Positions 11,630-23,079 of a DNA stretch of 64,000 nucleotides are shown one piece after another (the first letter of the stretch is position 1; each line of letters starts with the position of its first letter). A model generated the notes under the pieces. The model ran no database searches. It saw only the letters and a list, made by a program, of their open reading frames with translations, and was not told where the DNA came from. A program made the translations under genes and the position numbers. The DNA comes from Chaenocephalus aceratus (Eukaryota; Chordata; Actinopteri; Perciformes; Channichthyidae): positions 89,501 through 153,500 of the forward strand of contig JAMFTG010000259.1 of the NCBI GenBank assembly GCA_023974075.1. The letters are read 5' to 3'.

Positions 11630-12117
11630 CACAGTGCGTCACCTCCTCCGCCTGCTTTACAAAAAGCTGCAGTGACAAACACCTGCATCAGACAGAAACT
11701 GATCCTCAAGACATGAGGGAATATCTCAGCTGCTGGAGAGAGCTGCTCTGAGAGGACAGAGTCATGCCAGCTCAAAACATTCTAGGAACACGTCATTATC
11801 TCTATCATGAACTAAACCCAATGAATTATTCTAGGTGACAACATACTGAATCACATTAAACTGGTCCAGGTAAGGGAGACAGAGGGTACATAGAATTGCA
11901 GCTATAATACAGAAAACAAGGGATTTATATCAAAAATATTCTTTCAAATAAATAATCAGTGTGTCAAACCGACTCCAACTTCATTCAACGACTTCAAGTC
12001 AATGTAAACAGCATTTTAGAAGTAAGCCTTTATAATCAGAAATGAACAATATTTGAAACCATGTAATAATATGATGATTGTTGTGTGTAGGTGTGTACAG
12101 ATGCATACTGTATACAG

Positions 12118-12448
12118 TAGGGCTGCTCGATTATGGCAAAAATCATAATCTCGATTATTTGGGTCAATAATTGATTATTAAAACCGATTGATTACCCTGA
12201 ACTTTAAGTATAATTCAACTGGAAAACCAATACAAATAAATAAAATAAATAAAATAAATAAAATAAATAAAATAAATAAAATAAATAAAATAAAATAAAT
12301 AAAATAAATAAAATAAATAAAATAAAATAAATAAAATAAATAAAATAAATAAAATAAAATAATCGTTTTACTTCGATTATGTTGTTTCATAATCGTTGCA
12401 AGCCAAAATCGTAATTGCGATTAAAATATGATTAATTGAGCAGCCCTA
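12118..12448. mobile_element. hAT-like 'TAGGGCTGCTC' element with expanded AAATA core
   Basis: Inverted ends 'tagggctgctcgatta' and 'taattgagcagcccta' are flanked by gtatacag / atatacag, an 8-bp target duplication with one mismatch. The middle (about 12228-12362) is an (AAATAAAT)n-like microsatellite absent from the sister copy at 6903. Confidence 0.8.
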
Positions 12449-12782
12449 ATATACAGTACATGTTCATATGTTTATGTTTATGTTTATGTGCACCATAATG
12501 CTAGCCTACTGCTATAAGTATAAACAACATAATAAATAAGCAAATGTTTATAGTACTGAATAAAAATCCAAATAAGTAATACGTGAGATGAACAGAAAAC
12601 AAACGAGACGGACTACACACTGTTCCACGTTGTTGCGCACCTAAAGACTGCAAACATAACTCGGCTTCATCAACATCTTTCTGTACGTCTCACTTCCAGC
12701 TAACACGTCATTTCCTCCACACAGAACTAAAGAGGTGGCCGTTTGTATTTCCCTTCACTTCACTTCCTCCTCCTGAATCACA

Positions 12783-13217
12783 ATGATCCCAGGCTTCACC
12801 TCCTTCACTCTCTTTGTGCTTTGGGCTGCAGGTAAAGTGTTTAAAAGATTACAACATACATTGTGAATATATTTTTCGGGTGAAATATTTAAAAAAAATC
12901 TGTTTTCTGTTCCAGATGTGTGTCAGTCGGTGCTCATCACTCAGTGGCCTCACTACATCTCCAGGCTTCCCAACGGATCGGCAGAAATGCACTGCTACCA
13001 GAATGAAACCAACTATGATTATGTGTACTGGTACCGGCAGCAGAGAGGACAGGGTTTTCAGTTAATGGCGTATGTAGTAGCTGGCTTTGAAAACTATGAA
13101 GAAGGGTTTAACTCTGGTTACCAGGCAGTGAAGGTGAAGGAGAAGCAGCTGTGGTCTCTGAGCATCGGCAGCGTTCAGGAGGAAGACGAGGCTGTTTATC
13201 TGTGCGCTGCCAGTCTG
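12783..13217 (+). CDS. TRBV: TCR beta variable segment V5
   Basis: The leader 12783-12831 (MIPGFTSFTLFVLWAA) ends in phase 1. The V exon 12916-13217 starts after 'ctgttccag' and reads D-VCQSVLITQWPHYISR. Landmarks: first Cys 'MHCYQNE', 'YVYWYRQQRGQGFQL', second Cys 'AVYLCAASL'. There is an extra Cys at the third residue of the V exon. The frame is open and phases match. RSS: CACAGTG 13218-13224, 22-bp spacer, ACAAAAACT 13247-13255. A CRE/ETS-like 'acacgtcatttcctcc' sits about 80 bp upstream (near 12705). Likely functional. Confidence 0.92.
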
Positions 13218-13302
13218 CACAGTGCTGCCACAGACCTCAGGCCTGCACAAAAACTCACTGCCACAGGAGAGGCTGCCTGACGAACAGCCATCATGTTTAA
13301 AT

Positions 13303-14360
13303 TAGGGCTGTCAAACGATTAAAATTTTTAATCAGATTAATCACAGCTTAAAAATTAATTAATCATGATTAATCACCATTCGAACTATGTCCAAAACATG
13401 CCATTTATTTATGTATATTGTTGTGGGAATGGAAAGATAAATGAAAGCAGGCGGATATATCCATTTAACACAGTATCTATGTTTATTATAACATTTTTCT
13501 GCGTGTCAAAATGAAAGACAACCCACACACCTATCAATCATCAAACCGTGGGGTCTTAATTCATTACGTGTTGATTTCTATCAACGGGGGAGTACTTCAG
13601 GAAAGTCGACAGAGGGGGGGGCGCGCTAGTGGAGTACTTCGTGACCACAGAGTGTGAACGTTGTGATCAGCTGTTTTAGCACAGTTCTCCAGTGAAGGGG
13701 AGAGTCTCCCTCCGCAGCCGGTTGGCGTAGTTTTGGCACAGTTCCGTTGTACAGACCGACGTTAACAGCAGCCCTGTCTGTGCACACGGAGACCGACTCT
13801 GTCGTCCGGTGATCTAACCGCCTTCTGGAAAAGCTTCACAAGTACGTCGGTGCGCAAATGCGCTTTGTAACACAAGTGACTGTACGCATTTCAGATTACG
13901 TACATAACCTGCGTACCAGTTATGTGCACCCCTGTACCAGAGCCATAGTATTACTATTATATGGCTCTGCCCTGAACTACAGCAAAAATATTCTGCGTCG
14001 GGACTTCCGGCAACAACACCACGCCGTTATCAAAGATGTTCTATTGAGAAGACGATCACTACGTGACAAAAGTTTTCAAAACCGTGGCGACTGAAATCAA
14101 TCTTACTAACTGCTGTCTGTGCAATTTACTCCGCGCGAGTTGGCAGACTTTATTTTGCTTCCTTTAACATCATTTTTCATGGTGGGGCTAAGCCCTTTCT
14201 TGGTATGGGTGTAGCCTACCCCAGCCATACCCTGGCGCTGCCACTGGTGGCATGTATGGGGCGGGCCATTCTGCACATGCGTTAAATGCGTTAAATATTT
14301 TAACGCGATTAATTCAAAAAATTAATTACCGCCGTTAACGCGATAATTTTGACAGCACTA
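13303..14360. mobile_element. 1.06-kb non-autonomous hAT
   Basis: The ends 'tagggctgtcaaa' and 'ttttgacagcacta' are inverted and flanked by a perfect 8-bp target duplication GTTTAAAT (13295-13302 and 14361-14368). No transposase frame is seen inside. It inserted 40 bp past the V5 RSS. Confidence 0.9.
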
Positions 14361-14375
14361 GTTTAAATACAGGAA

Positions 14376-14377
<2 letters not shown>

Positions 14378-14410
<33 letters not shown>
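14378..14410. repeat. (CA)n microsatellite
   Basis: About 16 CA dinucleotides. Confidence 0.95.
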
Positions 14411-14411
<1 letters not shown>

Positions 14412-14471
14412 GGAGGAGAACATATCAGTGACTAGACATGTGTTAAAAGGAAGTGAGGAATGTATGAAAAC

Positions 14472-15254
14472 TAGGGGTGTAACGATACCAAAAACTCACG
14501 GTACGATAATATCACGATAAAAAGTCCACGGTATGATATTTATCGCGATATTGAAAAATAAAGGAAAACAATGTGAATTTTTTTCTTTCTTTATTAAATA
14601 ATAAATCTGATTTGTACATCATTTTAGTAGGATAGTAGTATTTTAAAGTGTCAACAATATAATAATCAGACCCTGCAAAAATCAAGTTTCACTTTAGTCT
14701 TTCAAGTAACTCAACTCTAACTCACTCACTCAGCGTCATCAAGGTTATCTTTTAGGAATATGAGCACGTCCACATTTCCAGGTAGAAGCTGGGATGTTTG
14801 GGCATTTGCAAAATCCCCTGCTGTGGAAAAAACTCTCTCGCTTGGTACTGGTGTTGCTGGGACAGAGAGATATGCTTTGGGCAGTGGGTCAAACTGTGCA
14901 TTGTCTCTCCACCGCTTCAAAAACAATACAGTTGTTGCCAAGAAGGTGAGGCTTATTGACGGGGCGAGATATAAATATACTGTTGGTACTTGTCTATGTC
15001 TCTAGGTGTGTACATGTAGCCCTGTAAATACCATGTCCTTTTGTGTTATCTGTTGTTTTATGTTCATGTTGTAACCTACTTGCTGCCATGTTGGACAGGT
15101 CTCCCTTGAAAAAGAGATTGATGATCCCAATGGGACCATCTGGTTAAATAAAGGTTTAAAAAAAAAATCGCGGTAGATTTTGTCAGTTTCACAACGGTAT
15201 TGAGACATCTATTTACAGTGATATCGCGATATTCGATATATCGTTACATCCCTA
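14472..15254. mobile_element. hAT fragment with transposase C-terminus
   Basis: Ends 'taggggtgtaacgata' and 'tatcgttacatcccta' are inverted repeats. Inside, on the minus strand (14941-14726), a frame reads 'LSVPATPVPSERVFSTAGD', the conserved C-terminal dimerisation region of hAT transposases. The rest of the transposase is missing, so this is an internally deleted copy. Confidence 0.85.
14726..14941 (-). pseudogene. hAT transposase C-terminal remnant
   Basis: Part of the element above. Visible residues are 'VPATPVPSERVFSTAGD' and 'LLPGNVDVLIFLKDN', typical of the dimerisation domain of hAT/BED transposases. No catalytic core is present. Confidence 0.8.
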
Positions 15255-15259
15255 GAAAA

Positions 15260-15955
15260 AAAATTGTAAAATTAAACGATTGATTCTTTTGTGTTTTCCT
15301 GACTAACTGAGGTTGTGCAAATTACTGTCCAGAATCTTCAGAATCAGAAATCAGTTTATTATATTATTATTACCTACAATGGGTTTTTAGTGTATGAGGA
15401 ATTGAATTATATATAAAAATATGAACAAAAAATATCTTCTATAGATTTGAAAACAAATGAAGAAAAATACAATTATGTTATGAAAAACTGAACCAATATT
15501 TCTGAATTAAAATTAAAAGATGTCAAAAAGAATATTTGAAGTTATAAAATGACACTACAACTATGAAAAAAATGTGGTATTAAAAGGAAAGCTTAGAAGA
15601 AAAGTTACAATATAATTTAATTTGCACACAATTATTGCTAATAATATTTGACATTAAAAACATGTCAAATGTGTCTGAATAAAAAAGTGTATAGAGGAAC
15701 TGGGTTACAAACATGAAAAATACTATTAAAAAAAAACTACTTTACAATAAAAAAGGAATGTGCAAAAATTCAAAAAGATAATAATAAAGAAATATTTACA
15801 GAGATGTAGTCCCAATTGAATTATGCACGTGTGAATGTAAAGCATAAAGAAAGATGTTTAAATTGAACCAACAGGTGGAGGCACAGCACGAGGCTTTGTG
15901 ATGATGATGATGAACGAGCACAAAGCCTCCCCTCTTCCTCCTCACATCAGTGCCT
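15260..15955. other. AT-rich 5' flank of the first V block
   Basis: No gene. The last 130 bp, including 'ccaacaggtggaggcacagc' with an E-box CAGGTG (15872-15877) and a short (GAT)n run, is repeated before V9 and V12, so it probably contains the promoter of the A-type V segments. Confidence 0.5.
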
Positions 15956-15959
15956 CACC

Positions 15960-16423
15960 ATGTCTCCACATGTGCACACATTCTGGTTACTCTTCATCTG
16001 GTTTCCATGTAAGACTTTGGATCTCAACCTGAATATGAAACTAGTGTTTGAAAGCCATAAGTAATGTATTATCTTCTGGTCGGTTGCTTCAATATGAGTT
16101 TAAACTAAAATCTGTTTTCTCCACAGGTCAGACGAGCGCTGCTACATTTCAACAATCTCCTGCTCAGATAGTGGAGGAGAGCACTGAGGTCCAGATTAAA
16201 TGCCGCCATGACGATTCTTCCCTTTTAGTAATGCTCTGGTATCAGCAGAGAAAAGACAGTCTCTCTATGACCCTCATTGGGTATGGATATGCAACCGGAC
16301 AAACCTACGAGGGTCAGTTTGAAAAAGAGTTTGAGCTGACGAGAGAAGACACGCTGAGAGGAGCTCTGATTATACGCTCAGCGAACCCGTCACACTCGGC
16401 TGTGTATTTCTGCGCTGCCAGTA
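15960..16423 (+). CDS. TRBV: TCR beta variable segment V6 (type A, block 1)
   Basis: The leader 15960-16008 (MSPHVHTFWLLFIWFP) ends in phase 1 on T. The V exon 16127-16423 reads C-QTSAATFQQSPAQIVE. Landmarks: first Cys 'QIKCRHD', 'VMLWYQQRKD', 'LIGYGYATGQ', and 'AVYFCAAS'. RSS: CACAGTG 16424-16430, 23-bp spacer, CCAAAACCC 16454-16462. V9 and V12 are copies about 2.9 kb apart. Intact and presumably functional. Confidence 0.94.
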
Positions 16424-16566
16424 CACAGTGATGTGGTGAATGCCAGTCCCTCACCAAAACCCTCGTCTCTTTCCTGAACACGAGATCTGTGTATTTCCAC
16501 AGGAGGCGGTGTCTCTACACCATCAGAGGCAGCAGTGTTTCTCCTGCCACAGCACAGACCTGAAGG

Positions 16567-17002
16567 ATGTCTCCAGCTGTGATAGCATTTCTCCTCTTCT
16601 TGCTTTCATGTAAAAAATAAATGCTGCAGAAAAAGATATTTCTAAGAATGCATTTTCACAGTTTGTTCTGCATTAACTACTTTTTGATTCTGTGTTTCCC
16701 CACAGATGGAGCTGAGAGTGTGGAGTTTGAGCCGACTCATCCAAAAACAGTCAGCGACAAAGCCAGGGTAGAAATTAAATGCAGGCACAATGATAAGAAC
16801 CTGGATGTAATGCTCTGGTACCAACAAGCTGAGAGAGGTCTGATGACATTAATTGGATATGGCTTCACTGGTATAGAGCCCAACTATGAGAAGGGGTTTG
16901 AAAATGGATTTGAGATAACAAGAGAAGACATCCTGAGAGGAGCCCTGATTATTCCCAGTGTGAACCCGTCACACTCGGCTGTGTATTTCTGCGCTGCCAG
17001 TA
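16567..17002 (+). CDS. TRBV: TCR beta variable segment V7 (type B, block 1)
   Basis: Leader 16567-16609 ([14 protein letters not shown]), phase 1 on T. V exon 16706-17002 begins [17 protein letters not shown]. Landmarks: '[10 protein letters not shown]', '[11 protein letters not shown]', 'AVYFCAAS'. The intron is only 96 bp. RSS: CACAGTG 17003-17009, 23-bp spacer, ACTAAAACC 17033-17041. The leader lies about 140 bp past the V6 RSS, an unusually tight V spacing. Intact. Confidence 0.94.
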
Positions 17003-17111
17003 CACAGTGATGTGGTTTGGAGCCACTCCCTCACTAAAACCCTCTCACATGGTCTCTTCACACAGACTCTCAGTGAAGACAGTTCCTCCTGCAGCACAGA
17101 GAACCTGGACC

Positions 17112-17796
17112 ATGTCTCCAGCTGTCATCGCATTGCTTCTCCTCTCACTATCATGTAATGTAACTATTATTTGAGTAACTTGTGATGCAACAATATCCCA
17201 CATGGCTGTTCATTAAGTACAGTGAACACCTATGTGTTTTAGACTGAGGAAACAAGACCTTTAAAGACGTCATCTTGGACTTTGAGAAACTTGGATGGAC
17301 ATGTTTCACTATTTACTGACATTTAATAAACCAAAAGATTATTCGAGAAATGTGTTTAAACGAAAATGAAATGTATAATTAGTTGCAGCCCTAATGTTAT
17401 GTAATTAACTGCAAAAATAGCTATTTCAAAGTGTATTTTTACAGCGATTATAGTGATGCTTTTTTAAAAGCAGCTTCTCTATTTGCTAATGTTTCCCCAC
17501 AGATGGAGCTGAGGGTGTGGAGTTTGAGCCAACTCATCCCAGAATAGTCAACGACAAAGCCAGGGTAGAAATTAAATGCAGGCACAATGATAACGGCATG
17601 AATGTAATGCTGTGGTACCAACAAGCAGAGAGAGGTCTGATGAGTTTAATTGGATACAGCTATGGCAGTGATCCCAGCTATGAGAAGGGGTTTGAAAAGC
17701 GGTTTGAGATAACAAGAGAAGACAAGATGAGAGGAGCTCTGACTATTCAAAGTCTAAATCTATCAGACTCGGCTGTGTATTTCTGCGCTGCCAGTA
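17112..17796 (+). CDS. TRBV: TCR beta variable segment V8 (type C, block 1)
   Basis: Leader 17112-17154 ([14 protein letters not shown]), phase 1. V exon 17503-17796 begins [17 protein letters not shown] and shows '[10 protein letters not shown]', '[11 protein letters not shown]', '[12 protein letters not shown]'. RSS: CACAGTG 17797-17803, 23-bp spacer, ACTAAAACC 17827-17835. Close relative of V7 (same subgroup) with a longer intron. Intact. Confidence 0.94.
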
Positions 17797-17849
17797 CACA
17801 GTGATGTGGTTTCATGCCTCTCCCTCACTAAAACCCTGCTCTCATTTTT

Positions 17850-18850
17850 CTCTGGTGTGTTTGTGTTCAAGATCCTGAGACTGCCTATCAGCATGCACAG
17901 AGAGATCATAACATTAAGACATTGGGCTGAACGGATATAGGCAAATTCTACAATGTTGTTTTTTACAAGACATAGCTAAACATAAAATAAAATAAAAAAA
18001 CAAATAAGTAGGTTACGTATGTAAAATGATGTGCATTGTACTACAGTATATAGTAATAAATATGAAACTTAAAGTAGCGACAGTAAAAGTAGTCGTTGTG
18101 CAGATTGGTCCATCTCAGAATAATATATATGATATGTTTTATAAAGATTGATCATGAAAGTGTTCTCAAAGCTGGTGAAGGTGCAGCTAGTCTGAATGAC
18201 TTTGTAGACTGCAGGGTAGCTGGTGGATTTACTCCAGGTGGAACTAAAGTCTGATTCAACACTTGATTAAAGGTATTAAAGAAGTACCTGGAAATTGTAC
18301 TTAAATCCAGTACTTGAGTACATCCACTTAGTTACTTTACACCACTGCATGTACAGATGATTATTTAGCTTTCAACCCAAATGAAAACATAATGTTTATC
18401 AGTGTAATAATGATAATAGAAAATTGAAAAAACAACCATAAATATGAAAAAAAAATCGGTATAAAAAGGAAAGCTGTGAAGAAGAAAAGTTACAATATAA
18501 TTTAATTTGCACGGAATTATTGCTAATAATATTTAACATATAAAAATGTCATTAAAAACATGTAAAATATGTCTGAATAAAAAGTGTATTGAGGAACTGG
18601 GTTACAAATATGAAAAATACTATTAAAAAAAACCTATATAACTAGTTTATAATAGAAAAAAGTTATGTGCAAAAATTCAAAAGATAATAATAAAGAAATA
18701 TTTTCAGAGATGTAGTCCCAATTGAATTATGCACGTGAGAATGTAAAGCATAAAGAAAGATGTTTAAATTGAACCAACAGGTGGAGGCACAGCACGTGGC
18801 TTTGTGATGATGATGATGAACGAGCACAAAGCCTCCCCTCTTCCTCCTCA
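17850..18850. repeat. block-internal spacer with a dispersed TE-like repeat
   Basis: This spacer recurs after V11 (20750-21650) and V13 (23080-23580) as part of the V block duplication. Its core (about 18060-18350; 'actccaggtggaactaaagt', 'ccagtacttgagtaca') is also found inverted at 59200-59700, so it is a mobile repeat captured before the block was duplicated. Confidence 0.65.
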
Positions 18851-18865
18851 CATCAGTGCCTCACC

Positions 18866-19329
18866 ATGTCTCCACATGTGCACACATTCTGGTTACTCTT
18901 CATCTGGTTTCCATGTAAGACTTTGGATCTCAACCTGAATATGAAACTAGTGTTTGAAAGCTATAAGTAATGTATTATCTTCTGGTCGGTTGCTTCAATA
19001 TGAGTTTAAACTAAAATCTGTTTTCTCCACAGGTCAGGCGAGCGCTGCTACATTTCAACAATCTCCTGCTCAGATAGTGGAGGAGAGCACTGAGGTCCAG
19101 ATCACATGCAGCCATGACGATTCTTCCCTTGTAGCAATGCTCTGGTATCAGCAGAGAAAAGACAGTCTCTCTATGACCCTCATTGGGTATGGATATGCAA
19201 CCGGCCAAACCTACGAGGGTCAGTTTGAAAAAGAGTTTGAGCTGACAAGAGAAGACACGCTGAGAGGAGCTCTGATTATACGCTCAGCGAACCCGTCACA
19301 CTCGGCTGTGTATTTCTGCGCTGCCAGTA
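18866..19329 (+). CDS. TRBV: TCR beta variable segment V9 (type A, block 2)
   Basis: Copy of V6. Leader 18866-18914 is identical in peptide to V6; V exon 19033-19329 begins C-QASAATFQQSPAQ. It differs at the CDR1 region ('QITCSHDDSSLVAMLWYQQ' against 'QIKCRHDDSSLLVMLWYQQ'). RSS: CACAGTG 19330-19336, spacer 23, CCAAAACCC 19360-19368. Intact. Confidence 0.94.
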
Positions 19330-19474
19330 CACAGTGATGTGGTGAATGCCAGTCCCTCACCAAAACCCTCATCTCTTTCCTGAACACGAGATCTGTGTAT
19401 TTCCACAGGAGGCGGTGTCTCTCCACACCATCAGAGGCAGCAGTGTTTCTCCGGCCACAGCACAGACCTGAAGG

Positions 19475-19909
19475 ATGTCTCCAGCTGTGATAGCATTTCT
19501 CCTCTTCTTGCTTTCATGTAAAAATAAACGCTGCAGAAAAAGATATTTCTAAGAATGCGTTTTCACAGTTTGTTCTGCATTAACTACTTTTTGATTCTGT
19601 GTTTCCCCACAGATGGAGCTGAGAGTGTGGAGTTTGAGCCGACTCATCCAAAAACAGTCAACGACGAAGCCAGGGTAGAAATTAAATGCAGGCACAATGA
19701 TAAGAACCTGGATGTAATGCTCTGGTACCAACAAGCTGAGAGAGGTCTGATGACATTAATTGGATATGGCTTCACTGGTATAGAGCCCAACTATGAGAAG
19801 GGGTTTGAAAATGGATTTGAGATAACAAGAGAAGACATCCTGAGAGGAGCCCTGATTATTCCCAGTGTGAACCCGTCACACTCGGCTGTGTATTTCTGCG
19901 CTGCCAGTA
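19475..19909 (+). CDS. TRBV: TCR beta variable segment V10 (type B, block 2)
   Basis: Copy of V7 with two replacements near the start of the V domain (VNDEARVE for VSDKARVE) and otherwise almost identical. Leader 19475-19517, V exon 19613-19909. RSS: CACAGTG 19910-19916, spacer 23, ACTAAAACC 19940-19948. Intact; the low divergence points to recent duplication or gene conversion. Confidence 0.94.
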
Positions 19910-20018
19910 CACAGTGATGTGGTTTGGAGCCACTCCCTCACTAAAACCCTCTCACATGGTCTCTTCACACAGACTCTCAGTGAAGACAGTTCCTCCTGCA
20001 GCACAGAGAACCTGGACC

Positions 20019-20703
20019 ATGTCTCCAGCTGTCATCGCATTGCTTCTCCTCTCACTATCATGTAATGTAACTATTATTTGAGTAACTTGTGATGCAACAA
20101 TATCCCACATGGCTGTTCATTAAGTACAGTGAACACCTATGTGTTTTGGACTGAGGAAACAAGACCTTTAAAGACGTCATCTTGGACTTTGAGAAACTTG
20201 GATGGACATGTTTCACTATTTACTGACATTTAATAAACCAAAAGATTATTCGAGAAATGTGTTTAAACGAAAATGAAATGTATAATTAGTTGCAGCCCTA
20301 ATGTTATGTAATTAACTGCAAAAATAGCTATTTCAAAGTGTATTTTTACAGCGATTATAGCGATGCTTTTTTAAAAGCAGCTTCTCTATTTGCTAATGTT
20401 TCCCCACAGATGGAGCTGAGGGAGTGGAGTTTGAGCCAACTCATCCCAGAATAGTCAACGACAAAGCCAGGGTAGAAATTAAATGCCGTCACAATGATAA
20501 CGGCATGAATGTAATGCTGTGGTACCAACAAGCTGAGAGAGGTCTGATGAAATTAATTGGATACAGCTATGGCAGTGATCCCAGCTATGAGAAGGGGTTT
20601 GAAAAGCGGTTTGAGATAACAAGAGAAGACATCCTGAGAGGAGCTCTGACTATTCAAAGTCTAAATCTATCAGACTCGGCTGTGTATTTCTGCGCTGCCA
20701 GTA
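20019..20703 (+). CDS. TRBV: TCR beta variable segment V11 (type C, block 2)
   Basis: Copy of V8. Leader 20019-20061, V exon 20410-20703. It differs from V8 at few sites (GLMKLIGYS for [16 protein letters not shown] for REDKMRG, the latter as in the B type, suggesting conversion). RSS: CACAGTG 20704-20710, spacer 23, nonamer ACTAAAAAC 20734-20742. Intact. Confidence 0.94.
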
Positions 20704-21659
20704 CACAGTGATGTGGTTTCATGCCTCTCCCTCACTAAAAACCCTGCTCTCATTTTTCTCTGGTGTGTTTGTGTTCAAGATCCTGAGACTGCCCATCAGC
20801 ATGCACAGAGAGATCATTAGGACATTGGGCTGAACAGATGTAGGCAAATTCTACAAAGTTGTTTTTTACAAGACATAGCTGAACATAAAATAAAAAAACA
20901 AATAAGAAGGTTACGTATGTAAAATTATGTGCATTGCACTACACTACAGTATATAGTAATACATATGAAACTTAAAGTAGCGACAGTAAAAGTAGTCGTT
21001 GTGCAGATTGGTCCATTTCAGAATAATATATATGATATGTTTTATAAAGATTGATCATGAAAGTGTTCTCAAAGCTGGTGAAGGTGCAGCTAGTCTGAAT
21101 GACTTTGTAGACTGCAGGGTAGCTTGTGAATTTACTCCAGGTGGAACTAAAGTCTGATTCAACAGTTGATTAAAGGTATTAAAGAAGTACCTGGAAATTG
21201 TACTTAAATCCAGTACTTGAGTACATCCACTTAGTTACTTTACACCACTGCATGTACAGATGATTATTTAGCTTTCAACCCAAATGAAAACATAATGTTT
21301 ATCAGTGTAATAATGATAATAGAAAATTGAAAAAACAACCATAAATATGAAAAAAAATTCGGTATAAAAAGGAAAGCTGTGAAGAAGAAAAGTTACAATA
21401 TAATTTAATTTGCACGGAATTATTGCTAATAATATTTAACATATAAAAATGTCATTAAAAACATGTAAAATGTGTTATTAAAAAAAACCTATATAACTAC
21501 TTTATAATAGAAAAAAGGAATGTGCAAAAATTCAAAAAGATAATAATAAAGAAATATTTACAGAGATGTAGTCCCAATTGAATTATGCACGTGTGAATGT
21601 AAAGCATAAAGAAAGATGTTTAAATTGAACCAACAGGTGGAGGCACAGCACGTGGCTTT

Positions 21660-21660
21660 G

Positions 21661-21729
<69 letters not shown>
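21660..21729. repeat. (GAT)n trinucleotide expansion 5' of V12
   Basis: About 23 GAT/ATG units lie some 50 bp upstream of the V12 leader ATG. The same position before V6 and V9 has only about four units. Confidence 0.95.
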
Positions 21730-21731
<2 letters not shown>

Positions 21732-21775
21732 GAGCACAAAGCCTCCCCTCTTCCTCCTCACATCAGTGCCTCACC

Positions 21776-22239
21776 ATGTCTCCACATGTGCACACATTCT
21801 GGTTACTCTTCATCTGGTTTCCATGTAAGACTTTGGATCTCAACCTGAATATGAAACTAGTGTTTGAAAGCTATAAGTAATGTATTATCTTCTGGTCGGT
21901 TGCTTCAATATGAGTTTAAACTCAAATCTGTTTTCTTCACAGGTCAGACGAGCGCTGCTACATTTCAACAATCTCCTGCTCAGATAGTGGAGCAGAGCAC
22001 TGAGGTCCAGATTAAATGCAGCCATGACGATTCTTCCCTTGTAGCAATGCTCTGGTATCAGCAGAGAAAAGACAGTCTCTCGATGACCCTCATTGGGTAT
22101 GGATATGCAACCGGCCAAAACTACGAGGGTCAGTTTGAAAAAGAGTTTGAGCTGACGAGAGAAGACACGCTGACAGGAGCTTTGATTATACGCTCAGCGA
22201 ACCCGTCACACTCGGCTGTGTATTTCTGCGCTGCCAGTA
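21776..22239 (+). CDS. TRBV: TCR beta variable segment V12 (type A, block 3; B-type 3' flank)
   Basis: Leader 21776-21824 as in V6; V exon 21943-22239 begins C-QTSAATFQQSPAQIVE, with 'VQIKCSHDDSSL' and 'AVYFCAAS'. RSS: CACAGTG 22240-22246, spacer 23, ACTAAAACC 22270-22278. The RSS spacer and downstream sequence ('tgtggtttggagccactccc') belong to the B type (V7/V10), not the A type ('tgtggtgaatgccagtccct'). So the segment is a product of unequal recombination that removed the B member of block 3. Intact. Confidence 0.93.
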
Positions 22240-22348
22240 CACAGTGATGTGGTTTGGAGCCACTCCCTCACTAAAACCCTCTCACATGGTCTCTTCATAC
22301 AGACTCTCAGTGAAGACAGTTCCTCCTGCAGCACAGAGAACCTGGACC

Positions 22349-23040
22349 ATGTCTCCAGCTGTCATCGCATTGCTTCTCCTCTCACTGTCATGTAATGCAA
22401 CTATTTTGATGATCAATTTATCATTAAAGGAACTTTTCATGCTAAACTATCACAAAGTGCTGTTCATTATATATAGTGAACATCTATGTGCTTTGGATGA
22501 GGAAACAAGACATTTAATGACATATTCTTGGACTTCGAGAAACTTGGATGGACATTTTTCTATATTTTCTGACATCTTATAGACCAACTATTCATTAAGA
22601 GAGTAATCAGCAGATTGATTGGACATGCAATTTACTGCCTAAGTAACTATTTAAATTTGAAGATTTCTTGACGGAACTATTTTTAAGAATGTTTTACACC
22701 GTCGCTTCTGTATTAACTAGTTTTTTTATTCTGTGTTTCCCCACAGATGGAGCTGAGGGTGTGGAGTTTGAGCCAACTCATCCCAGAATAGTCAACGACA
22801 AAGCCAGGGTAGAAATTAAATGCAGGCACAATGATAACGACCTGGATATAATGCTCTGGTATCAACAAGCAGAGAGAGGTCTGATGAGTTTAATTGGATA
22901 CAGCTATGGCAGTGATCCCAGCTATGAGAAGGGGTTTGAAAAGCGGTTTGAGATAACAAGACAAGACAAGATGAGAGGAGCTCTGATTATTCAAAGTCTA
23001 AATCTATCAGACTCGGCTGTGTATTTCTGCGCTGCCAGTA
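22349..23040 (+). CDS. TRBV: TCR beta variable segment V13 (type C, block 3)
   Basis: Leader 22349-22391 ([14 protein letters not shown]); V exon 22747-23040 begins [17 protein letters not shown], with CDR1-region '[15 protein letters not shown]' and 'AVYFCAAS'. RSS: CACAGTG 23041-23047, spacer 23, ACTAAAACC 23071-23079. The intron differs more from V8 and V11 than the exon does. Intact. Confidence 0.94.
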
Positions 23041-23079
23041 CACAGTGATGTGGTTTCATGCCTCTCCCTCACTAAAACC

